From assembly GCF_036336025.1 (NCBI RefSeq), contig NZ_JAYKKE010000002.1:546547-610546 (forward strand): 64,000 nt of DNA, written 5' to 3'. Source of the DNA: Stomatohabitans albus (GTDB lineage Bacteria > Actinomycetota > Nitriliruptoria > Euzebyales > Euzebyaceae). The notes beneath the pieces were generated by a model that was not told where the DNA came from, made no database searches, and saw only the letters and a list, made by a program, of their open reading frames with translations. Made by a program: the position numbers and the translations under genes. Positions 33,484-41,154 of the stretch are shown one piece after another. The first letter of the stretch is position 1; each line of letters begins with the position of its first letter.

Positions 33484-33924
33484 CTAACGCCCAGATGACC
33501 CAAAACCATCCTGGTTGCGTTCTCCGTCTGGTAAGCGGTCAACAATCTTCAACTCTGCTCTTGCAACTTCTTGTAACAGCAGTTGGCCAATCCGATCACC
33601 ACGCCGTATTCGTATTGATCTCGTCGGATCGGTATTTAAAAGTGGGACACGAATCTCACCACGGTACCCAGCATCAATTGTTCCTGGACTATTAGCGTGG
33701 GTAAGGCCGTGTCGAAGTGCCCACCCAGAGCGGGGGTGGACGAGACCAACCCACCCTTCAGGAATCGCCACGGCAATGCCCGTGGGCATTAATGCGCGAG
33801 CATGGGCAGGCAACATGATTGACTGCCGCGCATACAAATCCAATCCAGCATCTCCAGGGTTGGCATACCGAGGGACTGGAAGGTCGGGGTCGAGAAGCTG
33901 AATTGGAAGAGACAACCGAGCCAC
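33484..33924 (-). CDS. dut: dUTP diphosphatase
   Basis: 146-aa trimeric dUTPase that hydrolyses dUTP to dUMP, keeping uracil out of DNA and feeding dTMP synthesis. All five family motifs are visible: NPGDAGLDLYA (I), HPRSGWALRHGL (II), GTIDAGYRGEIRVPLLN (III), RIRRGDRIGQLLL (IV) and the C-terminal QDGFGSSGR (V). GTG start 2 nt after merR. Full length. Confidence 0.97.
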   Translation of the reverse strand: MARLSLPIQLLDPDLPVPRYANPGDAGLDLYARQSIMLPAHARALMPTGIAVAIPEGWVGLVHPRSGWALRHGLTHANSPGTIDAGYRGEIRVPLLNTDPTRSIRIRRGDRIGQLLLQEVARAELKIVDRLPDGERNQDGFGSSGR

Positions 33925-33926
33925 AA

Positions 33927-34430
33927 TTAGATCGCTTCGAATGAGTCTTCCCCGAGATCGAATGCACGGATCGGGTAGGCCGTTTCGGACCTGAGATGAG
34001 ATACTTCAGCACGTACCTCACCGGCCACGGGTTCTACCGCAATAAAGAACACACCTTGACCGCTCATCAATAGGTCAATGACTTGATCGTGGTTATCAAC
34101 CGCAAAAATGTTGCCATTGGAATCCCCGGCAATGGTCACTTCACTGAGGGCAATACCTTTTTCGTCAATCTGCTTCATCGCCAGCTCGATTTTGTTCAAG
34201 CTAATCCCTGCATCACGTAACCGACAGACAACCTTCAGGCGAACGATGTCGTCGTAGGAATACAACCGCTGGGTCCCTGACCCTTCTGCACCACGCACAC
34301 TTGCCTTCACCAATCCCTTGGTGGTCCAGTGATCTAATTTGCGATAAGAGATGTTCACCATCTTCGCTACAGCAGGGCCGCGATAACCCTGCTCTGCGCC
34401 AAAACCTGGCAACGGCGTGTCGTTGTACAT
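33927..34430 (-). CDS. MerR-family transcriptional regulator (Rv1830-type position)
   Basis: 167 aa. N-terminal MerR helix-turn-helix (GPAVAKMVNISYRKLDHWTTKGLV, then YSYDDIVRLKVVCRLRDAGISLNKIE). The C-terminal half (IFAVDNHDQVIDLLMSGQGVFFIAVEPV) is not a metal-binding tail and could be a dimer or partner domain. It stands after the BFN gene as Rv1830 does after Rv1829 in mycobacteria. ATG 34430 (AGG 6 nt upstream) is preferred over a GTG nine codons earlier. Target unknown; a link to division or stress control is suggested by context. Confidence 0.8.
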   Translation of the reverse strand: MYNDTPLPGFGAEQGYRGPAVAKMVNISYRKLDHWTTKGLVKASVRGAEGSGTQRLYSYDDIVRLKVVCRLRDAGISLNKIELAMKQIDEKGIALSEVTIAGDSNGNIFAVDNHDQVIDLLMSGQGVFFIAVEPVAGEVRAEVSHLRSETAYPIRAFDLGEDSFEAI

Positions 34431-34569
34431 AAAAGGCCTAATCCCCCAAAGGATCACACCGCCCCATTGCCGGGGCTTGGTTGTTTATTGGTATTCCGGT
34501 CAGCTACCCTAGCGCAGAAGAGACGATCTCACCTTGTCCTTGAGGGAATCCTCGATTGAAAACAGATCA

Positions 34570-35049
34570 TTAATCCTGGAAATCTTCAGGGTTTACTTGA
34601 TCCAAAAAGGCCTTAAATTCTTCAATCTGTTCTTCTTCGTCACGCTCTTCGATCGTTGTGCTTGCATCATCCATGACGGTCTCACTAACACGAACGGGAA
34701 TATCGAGTCGAACAGCCAGGGCGATGGCATCAGACGGTCGTGCGTCAATCACATGTGTTTGGCCGTCAGGACTGACCAAAAAGAGCTCAGCAAAGAATGT
34801 GCCTTCTTGTAGGTCAACGATATCAACGCCGGTAATAACACCATTCAATGTAGCTAAGGTCTGTACAAAGAGGTCATGGGTCATCGGTCGAGGAGAATCA
34901 ACGCCTTGCATTGCCAGACCAATCGCAGATGCTTCAACAATGCCGATCCAGATAGGAAGATACCGGTTTCCGTCATGCTCCTTTAACACCACGATTGGTT
35001 GATTATGCGGAACCTTAACCCGAATCCCAATTACATCGACATCAATCAT
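34570..35049 (-). CDS. Bifunctional nuclease (BFN, DUF151) family protein
   Basis: 159-aa one-domain protein. VIGIRVKVPHNQPIVVLKEHDGNRYLPIWIG and the conserved RPMTHDLF, ITGVDIVDLQEGTFFAELFL and DARPSDAIALAVRLDIPVRV segments define the family. Related proteins have nuclease activity in vitro; the cellular role is unclear. AAAAGGA is spaced 6 nt from ATG 35049 and abuts ATG 35055, so 35049 is chosen. Acidic C-terminal tail (EERDEEEQIEEF). Part of the conserved garA-ftsR-BFN-merR cluster. Confidence 0.9.
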   Translation of the reverse strand: MIDVDVIGIRVKVPHNQPIVVLKEHDGNRYLPIWIGIVEASAIGLAMQGVDSPRPMTHDLFVQTLATLNGVITGVDIVDLQEGTFFAELFLVSPDGQTHVIDARPSDAIALAVRLDIPVRVSETVMDDASTTIEERDEEEQIEEFKAFLDQVNPEDFQD

Positions 35050-35051
35050 GG

Positions 35052-36398
35052 TCATTCCTTTTGGGCAGGTTGTGCCTGGACCGTCTCATCTTGAGTGGGC
35101 TTAATGGCTGCCGCCGTTAAGGCTGCTACATCCACGCTCTGCGTACTTTGAGCGACACGAGCATACCCTAAGAGGGCATCACCAATGATTGCGCCAGGAC
35201 CGTCACCTTGCGTCGGTTCAACCGGACTTTGGGCGACAACAGGAGCTGAATCAAGAATCTGACCATCCAAGATGAGATTTGCTGTTCCTAATTCAGTGCC
35301 AGCAGTGACGGGAAGTGAAATATTGCTATTCCAAACAATTTGACGCATCAAGGTGGTGCCGGCAGGAACGGTTACAGCTAACTCTTTGCGGGCTATCGCT
35401 TCGACATCACCACGGGTCCACGTAAAGGTACCAACCGGTTCACCAGCCTCTGTAGCCGGTCGTCGAGAGAAATCGTTAAAGCCATAGTCGAATAGTTTGG
35501 TCATATCGGCTACGCGATCTTTTGAACCAAGCACGACGGCATAGAGCACCCGTCCATCACGTTCTGCTGATGCGACGAGACATTGTCCAGCCGCATTTGT
35601 AAACCCCGTCTTGATTCCGGTGACACCAAGGTATGAGCCGAGAAGCTCATTACGGTTACTCACCGATCCTAACGTCTCAAGGTCTAGGGTTTGGGCCTGA
35701 GCCCAACGCGCAAAATCAGGATGGCTCATTGCGACCATTCCGAGAACGGCCAAATCTAATGGGGACGTATGGTGTCCTGGGTCATCGGTAAATCCCGATG
35801 CATTCAAATATCTTGTCTGGGTGAGCCCTAATTGTGCGGCCCGTTCGTTCATCCGTTGAACAAATGCAGCTTCAGACCCTGCGACGTGCTCCGCGATGGC
35901 AACTGCACCGTCATTACCTGAAGCCATCAAGGTGGCAGCTAGAAGATCATCAAACGCGACCTGTTGGCCTGCTTGGAGTTTTAATGTTGCTGAGTCACTT
36001 GATGCTGCTGCGGCAACAGCATTAGGGCTAATCGTCACCGTAGGACCAACAAGGCCTTGATCGCGTGCTTCAATACCAAGCAAAATCGTCATGACCTTTG
36101 TCGTTGATGCCATGCGAGCTTCTTGTTGACCGTTTTTCTCACCTAAGGTTGCCATCGCATTGCCATCAATCAAGATCGCATTGGTAGCTGAAATCTCTGG
36201 AAATGGACGAGCTTCACCGTTGATGCGTGTTCTGAAAATGGCACCAGGATCAAATGGATTGGCTGGTGCCCCAACACTCGCCTGTGGCTCAGATGTGGTC
36301 GTGCCCTGGGCGTGTCCTGGAACCGCGCCAGGCACACTCAATACGGCAACGAGTACAGCCGTTGCAACTAAGGAGGAACGTTGTTTCCATATAACCAT
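35052..36398 (-). CDS. dacA: D-alanyl-D-alanine carboxypeptidase, PBP5/S11 family
   Basis: 448 aa. N-terminal signal peptide (hydrophobic to about residue 25, GHAQ near the cleavage site). Penicillin-binding motifs are in order: S-T-T-K in MASTTKVMT, S-G-N in ASGNDGA, and K-T-G in GIKTGFT. It trims the terminal D-Ala of peptidoglycan stem peptides outside the membrane. A C-terminal domain of ~170 residues follows; no membrane anchor is obvious. It sits between ftsR and the BFN gene, which adjoin each other in mycobacteria. The start overlaps the ftsR stop by 1 nt. Confidence 0.92.
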   Translation of the reverse strand: MVIWKQRSSLVATAVLVAVLSVPGAVPGHAQGTTTSEPQASVGAPANPFDPGAIFRTRINGEARPFPEISATNAILIDGNAMATLGEKNGQQEARMASTTKVMTILLGIEARDQGLVGPTVTISPNAVAAAASSDSATLKLQAGQQVAFDDLLAATLMASGNDGAVAIAEHVAGSEAAFVQRMNERAAQLGLTQTRYLNASGFTDDPGHHTSPLDLAVLGMVAMSHPDFARWAQAQTLDLETLGSVSNRNELLGSYLGVTGIKTGFTNAAGQCLVASAERDGRVLYAVVLGSKDRVADMTKLFDYGFNDFSRRPATEAGEPVGTFTWTRGDVEAIARKELAVTVPAGTTLMRQIVWNSNISLPVTAGTELGTANLILDGQILDSAPVVAQSPVEPTQGDGPGAIIGDALLGYARVAQSTQSVDVAALTAAAIKPTQDETVQAQPAQKE

Positions 36399-37207
36399 CA
36401 GGTACCTCTCACAGAGCGCCGAAGTTCTCGACTTAACAAACTACGCTTCAAGCGCGCAGTCAATGTTGCTAAGCGTTCTAATTGTTGGGTGGCCTGACGT
36501 CGAGCTTCCGGGTTGCGCTGGCGAAGCAGTGGCATCGTGAGCTGCTCAAACTCAAATACCTGGTTATCCACGAAACGACGGTACGTACCCAAATGCCGGG
36601 GGTCAAGACCCATGGCTAATAGTTCCCTCGCCGCAATACCCGTTAAGAGGTCATCGGAACCAAAGGTAGCGGTTTCGTCATCGGGATCTCCAACGACCGA
36701 GTACTCCCGTAACGCACGCACTTGCTGGCTATCAAGTCCCGTTGCCTCACAGAACTCTCGCAGACCGAGCTCAATGGTTTCCGCAGGGGCACCAAGGAAG
36801 GCGCCTTCATGCTCTGTTGCATTGGATTGAGCCTCTTTGGCATAGGCAAGAGCACTTTGGATGGGCGTCCGCTTGTCCTCATCTTCGACCGCCACATAGC
36901 CAGATGGCGGCTTAGGACCACTGGAGGGTGCTTGACCAGCATCCAACCGGTCAAGTTGTTCACCGATTACCTTCAACGGAAGGTAGTGGTCTCGTTGGGC
37001 AGTCAGGATATAACGCAACCGATCGACATCATCATCACTAAAAATCCGATATCCAGAATCAGTCCGGTCGGGGTAGATAAGCCCTTCATTTTCAAGGAAC
37101 CGAATCTTGGAAACCGTTACATCTTCGAAATCGTCTTTCAACTGGTTGGCAACTTCACCAATGGTGTACCCCTGCGGGCGTGCCGGTTCTTCCCGTGCGG
37201 TGATCAC
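36398..37207 (-). CDS. ftsR: MerR-like regulator FtsR
   Basis: 269 aa. N-terminal winged helix-turn-helix of MerR type (YTIGEVANQLKDDFEDVTVSKIRFLENEGLIYPDRTDSGYRIFSDDDVDRLRYI, cited here by its ends: YTIGEVANQL and DDDVDRLRYI). A linker and an all-helical C-terminal half end in a basic tail. It matches Rv1828/FtsR in order (after the FHA gene). In corynebacteria FtsR activates ftsZ and other division genes; that is known of the family. GTG start overlaps the FHA gene stop (GTGA). Confidence 0.85.
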   Translation of the reverse strand: MITAREEPARPQGYTIGEVANQLKDDFEDVTVSKIRFLENEGLIYPDRTDSGYRIFSDDDVDRLRYILTAQRDHYLPLKVIGEQLDRLDAGQAPSSGPKPPSGYVAVEDEDKRTPIQSALAYAKEAQSNATEHEGAFLGAPAETIELGLREFCEATGLDSQQVRALREYSVVGDPDDETATFGSDDLLTGIAARELLAMGLDPRHLGTYRRFVDNQVFEFEQLTMPLLRQRNPEARRQATQQLERLATLTARLKRSLLSRELRRSVRGT

Positions 37208-37734
37208 GACTTCCCCTGAGGTAGGACCGCAACGAGTCGGTACTTACCAATCTGAACGGCATCACCATTGACGAGGGTGGCTCGGTCAACGAGGTGTCCA
37301 TTCACATAGGTACCGTTCAAACTACCGACATCAACAACACTGAGTTCTCCGTCTTGTTGACGGAATTCACTGTGACGTCGAGACACCGTAATATCATCTA
37401 GGAAAATGGATGAATCTGGATGGCGACCAACAGTTGTGGTGGGATGGTCCAAAAGGAATCTGGCACCGGCATTCGGGCCACGGACACAAACCAACAACGC
37501 GGTATTGGGTTCCAACGCCGCGCGAACGGCACCATAGTCAATGTACTGATTTAACTCACCAGTCAGCTCGGTGCCCGGGTCGGCCTGAGTGGATTCTTCA
37601 GGCTGAGGTTGTGTTTCAAGGACACGAGGAATCGTGCCCGTTGGCCGGTCACCTGGATCGGTAAGCGGTGTCCCACACTGGGCGCAAAAATTTGCGCCTT
37701 CGGGGCAAGGCGTACCACAAGCGGTGCAATACAT
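37204..37734 (-). CDS. garA: FHA-domain protein, GarA-like, with N-terminal zinc ribbon
   Basis: 176 aa. The N-terminus is a zinc ribbon (C3-x2-C6 ... C17-x2-C20). A linker rich in Pro, Thr and Glu follows, then a C-terminal FHA domain (TTVGRHPDSSIFLDDITVSRRH, VVDVGSLNGTYVNG). FHA domains bind phosphothreonine. GarA/OdhI proteins regulate TCA-cycle enzymes when unphosphorylated and are turned off by Ser/Thr kinases through an N-terminal ETT motif; here that motif is not clear. The ribbon is an added feature relative to mycobacterial GarA. ATG 37734 has GAGGA 8 nt upstream; an alternative ATG 37749 is weaker. Confidence 0.8.
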   Translation of the reverse strand: MYCTACGTPCPEGANFCAQCGTPLTDPGDRPTGTIPRVLETQPQPEESTQADPGTELTGELNQYIDYGAVRAALEPNTALLVCVRGPNAGARFLLDHPTTTVGRHPDSSIFLDDITVSRRHSEFRQQDGELSVVDVGSLNGTYVNGHLVDRATLVNGDAVQIGKYRLVAVLPQGKS

Positions 37735-38076
37735 TAAATCTGTCCTCATTCCGTGTGACCAAAACAGAACAACTACTAGCGTTAGGGTACCAGCGTACGT
37801 ATTCCGTAAAGTGCACCCTAAACTATTACTTGAGCCTTTTCTTGGAAGTTTGTCGATGTTCTCGCATTCTTCGGCATTTACGCACCTCTGACCCGTACCC
37901 TTGGACAACTCAAGTGATACAAACTTGTCATGCAATAGCCGTAGACAGCACCATCAACTCATTGCCGTTCAGTCTTTGCACTCGCATATCCGACGCCCTA
38001 CGGCATAGCGCACAGCCCCTTCTACTATGGGCCTTTTTATCTCCTGCCCCTGTGCAGTAATGATCGGAGTAAACAT
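37735..38076. other. Non-coding stretch upstream of the GarA-like gene
   Basis: About 340 bases. No gene is supported; frames across it are short and lack start signals. A promoter for the garA-ftsR operon must lie here, but no convincing -35/-10 pair was found. A small inverted repeat CAAGT-N7-ACTTG (minus strand, near 37910-37930) is seen. Confidence 0.4.
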
Positions 38077-38107
38077 AATGTGACCGCACGATTTGTACGG
38101 TCACATT
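38077..38107 (-). terminator. Terminator of tRNA-Pro
   Basis: Perfect 10-bp stem AATGTGACCG / CGGTCACATT with an 11-nt loop, 4 nt beyond the tRNA 3' end; ATTATGTTTA follows on the minus strand. Confidence 0.7.
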
Positions 38108-38111
38108 CACG

Positions 38112-38187
38112 TCGGGACGCCCGGATTTGAACCGGGGATCTCCAGTCCCCCAGACTGGCGCCCTAGACCAAACTAGGCCACGTCCCG
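38112..38187 (-). tRNA. tRNA-Pro (anticodon GGG)
   Basis: 76-nt cloverleaf. Acceptor CGGGACG/CGTCCCG with discriminator A, anticodon stem CCAGT/ACTGG with loop CTGGGGG (anticodon GGG), T arm CCCGGTTCAAATCCGGG. The leading C1-G72 pair is typical of bacterial tRNA-Pro. CCA is not encoded. Confidence 0.95.
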
Positions 38188-38199
38188 AGTAGGTGCGTC

Positions 38200-38228
38200 A
38201 GTGTAGCACCATCACCACCCCATGCCAG
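38200..38228 (-). promoter_or_regulatory. Promoter of tRNA-Pro
   Basis: CTGGCA (38223-38228), exactly 17 nt, TACACT (38200-38205) on the minus strand, 12 nt before the tRNA. Confidence 0.5.
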
Positions 38229-38278
38229 ATGATTTTCTCGCATTCACAAATAGCTACTGATCAAGGTAGGGTATTGAC

Positions 38279-38992
38279 ATGGCAGCACCGCATACAACAC
38301 GATCATGGTTGACCTATTTGGTAGGTATTTTTTTCCTCGGCATTGGTATCGGCTTTCAGATCAAAGCCAATCTCGGTGTATCAAGCTGGCAAGCATTTGA
38401 ACTTGGGGTGGTCAAGTTTCTCCATCTCGAAGTAGAAAAGCACTACCACTGGCTTGTCCTTATTTACAGTTTAATAATCATCGCGATTGCCTGGATCGCA
38501 CTTAACTCAAAACCTGGTTGGGGTACCTTCCCCATTGCATTTGGGTTGGGATTTATTGCGCAGATACCTATCTATTTAATGCGTTCCATTGAGTTGTCTT
38601 ATATGGGACAATGGATTGTGATGATTATTGGCGGGTTTTTTGCCATTCTCGGTATCGGGTTGTACATCAGTGGTGATCACGGGCCAAGCCCACAGGATTG
38701 CTTGTATGTAGGTATATTACGAAAGTTCCGAATTCGACCAAGCGTAGCCAAAGTAGCTATTGATTTATTTGCCATTGGTACTGGCTGGGCATTATCAGGA
38801 TTTGCCATTGGAACTGAGGATTCTGTTGTCAGCTGGGGAACGGTCTTAATTACTGTGATGACCCTTTTGACTTTGGATTACACCATTAAATTGGGTTCCT
38901 GGTTAGCTGATCACGATCCAACGAAAGCTGAGCCGGATCCCTCCACGAATGATCTCTCTACGCATGATGTAACGACATCTCCTATTGATTAA
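38279..38992 (+). CDS. YczE/YitT-like integral membrane protein
   Basis: 237 aa with about six hydrophobic segments. The N-terminal pattern GIFFLGIGIGFQIKANLGVSSWQAFELGV and the central GIGLYISGDHGPSPQDCLYVGI resemble YczE-type proteins (G-x-x-L-x-L-G repeats with small residues). Transport or regulatory function is not established for this family. The C-terminus (~215-237) is polar with repeated Thr/Asp. AGGG is present ~9 nt before the ATG. The next gene gcvH starts 17 nt later. Confidence 0.75.
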   Translation: MAAPHTTRSWLTYLVGIFFLGIGIGFQIKANLGVSSWQAFELGVVKFLHLEVEKHYHWLVLIYSLIIIAIAWIALNSKPGWGTFPIAFGLGFIAQIPIYLMRSIELSYMGQWIVMIIGGFFAILGIGLYISGDHGPSPQDCLYVGILRKFRIRPSVAKVAIDLFAIGTGWALSGFAIGTEDSVVSWGTVLITVMTLLTLDYTIKLGSWLADHDPTKAEPDPSTNDLSTHDVTTSPID

Positions 38993-39008
38993 CCGTTAAA
39001 GGATGCAT

Positions 39009-39386
39009 ATGAACAATCCTGCCGATCGCTTGTATAGCGAAGAACATATCTGGGTCAAGATCAATGGCGCCGTTGCCACGCTCGGGTTGACTCCGTATGC
39101 CCAAGATGCCCTCGGTGAAATTGTCTTTATTGATCTCCCCGAGATTGGTACAACCGTCATCCGAGACCAACCGCTCGGTGAGATTGAGTCAACAAAAAGT
39201 GTGAGTGACTTATATAGTCCGGTCGATGGTGTTGTAACTGAACGCAATGAAGCGGTTAAAGCTGGCGTTCATCTCCTCAACGAGGATGTCTGGGGCGCTT
39301 GGCTCGTGCGGGTTGACCTAGCGGCAAACGCAAGCACCGACCATCTCCTAGACGCTGAACGGTACACCGAGATGACAGAAGCCTAA
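39009..39386 (+). CDS. gcvH: Glycine cleavage system H protein
   Basis: 125-aa lipoyl carrier that moves the aminomethyl group between GcvP, GcvT and Lpd. EEHIWVKINGAVATLGLTPYAQDALGEIVFIDLPEIG is the family's first half (shown by ends EEHIWVKI and VFIDLPEIG). The lipoylated lysine is in IESTKSVSDLYSPV, and NEAVKAGVHLLNEDVWGAWLVRV follows. ATG 39009 is 5 nt after AAAGGA; ATG 39003 is too close. Mycobacterial gcvH also flanks garA, but here it is separated by a tRNA and a membrane gene and lies on the other strand. Confidence 0.95.
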   Translation: MNNPADRLYSEEHIWVKINGAVATLGLTPYAQDALGEIVFIDLPEIGTTVIRDQPLGEIESTKSVSDLYSPVDGVVTERNEAVKAGVHLLNEDVWGAWLVRVDLAANASTDHLLDAERYTEMTEA

Positions 39387-39413
39387 ATATCAACACACCA
39401 ATAGAATGCAGCA

Positions 39414-39433
39414 GGGCTCCTGGTAAGGAGCCC
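39414..39433. terminator. Convergent terminator between gcvH and the glycogen synthase gene
   Basis: Stem GGGCTCC / GGAGCCC (7 bp) with a 6-nt loop; TTGGTTATGG follows. Works for gcvH and may serve the convergent gene. Confidence 0.6.
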
Positions 39434-39459
39434 TTGGTTATGGTGGACATGGTGCGTGG

Positions 39460-40617
39460 TTATGCCTCCAAGGCTGATTGATAAACTGCGACCGTTTGTT
39501 CTGCGATACTTGCCCACGAAAACTGGTCAACAGCCCGTTGCCGACCTGCCTCACCAAATTGAGTTGCCAGGTCTGGGTCGGCTAATAATCGATTAACGCC
39601 ACTCACTAAATCTGCCTCGAATGCCCGTGGGTCTGCCTCCGTATAGTGCGCCAACAGACCAGTTTCACTATCAACCACAACCTCTGGAATCCCGCCCACA
39701 TCAGAAGCCACGACGGGCACCCCACACGCCATTGCCTCAAGATTCACAATGCCGAGGGGTTCATAAATTGAGGGACAGACAAAGACAGACGACGCACTCA
39801 GTAATCGAACCATCGTTGGCCGATCCATCATTTCAGAGATCCATACAACCCCATCACGCTCAGCCTGCAACCCTTGTATTTGAGCATCGATCTGAGCAGC
39901 CAATTCAGGGGTATCTGCTGCCCCAGCACACAAGAGCAATTGCGCGTTGGAATCAAAGTCGCGTGCCGCATTGAGAAGGTGTGGCACCCCTTTTTGCCGG
40001 GTGATACGACCCACAAATGTCACAACCGGTCGGGTTGGGTCCAGTCCTAAGCGTTCTAAATCAGCTTGGCCATCCGTGGGCTTATACAACTCGGTATCTA
40101 TCCCGTTCAACACAACCGCAACCTTATCGGGGTCAAGTTGGGGATAACAATCCAAAATATCTGCTCGCATACCTGCAGAGACCGCAATAATGCGTGTCGC
40201 CGATTCGTAAGCAGTCCGTTCAGCCCAGGAACTAATTCGATACCCACCACCGAGTTGTTCGGCTTTCCATGGCCGGCGTGGTTCAAGAGAATGCGCCGTA
40301 ATAACGGTTGGAATGTCATAGAGCAAATGTGCCCAATGGCCACCCATATTGGTATACCACGTGTGGGTATGCACAAGCTCGGCATCACGTATCCCATCGA
40401 CCATGGCGAGGTCAACAGCCAAGGTTTGTAACGCTGCATTCGCCTGGTCAAGTTCCTTGGGATGGATATGGGCAGTCGCATCGTCTCGTGGCTCGCCAAA
40501 GCAGTGGACATCAACATCAATGAGCTGACGTAATTCCCGTACAAGAAAATCCACATGTACGCCTGCACCACCGTAGATCGCAGGTGGCCATTCCTTTGTT
40601 AACAGCGCAGTTTTCAT
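39460..40617 (-). CDS. glgM: Glycogen synthase-type glycosyltransferase (GlgM/GlgA, GT4)
   Basis: 385-aa retaining GT4 enzyme. N-terminus KTALLTKEWPPAIYGGAGVHVDFLVREL and VDVHCFGEPR match actinobacterial GlgM (Rv1212c type), which makes maltose-1-phosphate from ADP-glucose for alpha-glucan synthesis. The donor-site motif VCPSIYEPLGIVNLEAMACGVPVVASDVGG is typical. Length fits GlgM (short form), not the ~480-aa GlgA. Earlier annotation as GlgA is common. No other glg gene is in the window. Confidence 0.85.
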   Translation of the reverse strand: MKTALLTKEWPPAIYGGAGVHVDFLVRELRQLIDVDVHCFGEPRDDATAHIHPKELDQANAALQTLAVDLAMVDGIRDAELVHTHTWYTNMGGHWAHLLYDIPTVITAHSLEPRRPWKAEQLGGGYRISSWAERTAYESATRIIAVSAGMRADILDCYPQLDPDKVAVVLNGIDTELYKPTDGQADLERLGLDPTRPVVTFVGRITRQKGVPHLLNAARDFDSNAQLLLCAGAADTPELAAQIDAQIQGLQAERDGVVWISEMMDRPTMVRLLSASSVFVCPSIYEPLGIVNLEAMACGVPVVASDVGGIPEVVVDSETGLLAHYTEADPRAFEADLVSGVNRLLADPDLATQFGEAGRQRAVDQFSWASIAEQTVAVYQSALEA

Positions 40618-40626
40618 TCAGGTTCC

Positions 40627-41127
40627 TTAGTGTCCTTCACGCCGCCACTGGCGGGCGATCCGTCGGCGAGCACCAATAGTTGATTCAACTTGAGCACTTG
40701 TTCCAGCCGCTCGCCGGATATCCATTGGCCCATAAATGGGGCGAAGACCATGACCGCTCAGTGTGGCCCCATGATCAGGCGCCGCTTCGAGGAAAGGCCC
40801 CAAGCTTGAGAGGTTGTCCACAACACCAGCTAAGTGCGACAGCGTCTTAAAGGTGCGATCGCGGGCCCGTTTTGGCATTGATTCAAGCTGGCTTTCGATA
40901 TTGGAGCGAATGGCTTCAAGGGTTCCACCCCGCTCCTGGTTTTCGTTACCATCAGACCATTTACTTGCAATTCGTTGACCACGAGCAGCAAGGTCTTCCC
41001 AACTCTGTTTGGCAACGCCAGGGCTTTCTTCAACCGCGTCACCAACCGTTTCGACAGCCTCCTTGATGACTTTATTCATTTTGTTCACCAATTTGGTCAA
41101 CGTCTCATTGATCTGTTCTTTTGACAT
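40627..41127 (-). CDS. Hypothetical protein with helical N-terminal half
   Basis: 166 aa, not recognised. Residues 1-115 are heptad-like and charged, with no membrane helix (INETLTKLVNKMNKVIKEAVETVGDAVEE... RTFKTLSHLAGVVDNLSSLGPFLE, shown in part), reading like amphipathic or coiled helices. The C-terminal 50 residues are arginine-rich and polar (RRRIARQWRREGH). It starts 27 nt after the aldehyde dehydrogenase ends and stops 9 nt before glgM starts, so it probably shares a transcript. Could be an envelope- or granule-associated amphipathic protein; that is a guess. Confidence 0.6.
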   Translation of the reverse strand: MSKEQINETLTKLVNKMNKVIKEAVETVGDAVEESPGVAKQSWEDLAARGQRIASKWSDGNENQERGGTLEAIRSNIESQLESMPKRARDRTFKTLSHLAGVVDNLSSLGPFLEAAPDHGATLSGHGLRPIYGPMDIRRAAGTSAQVESTIGARRRIARQWRREGH

Positions 41128-41154
41128 ACGTTTCCTTCAACACGGTATGGCGGT

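Noticed and set aside
33186..33545. 119-codon minus frame across tRNA-Gly
   Set aside because: It runs through the tRNA, its terminator and the end of dut; a chance frame.
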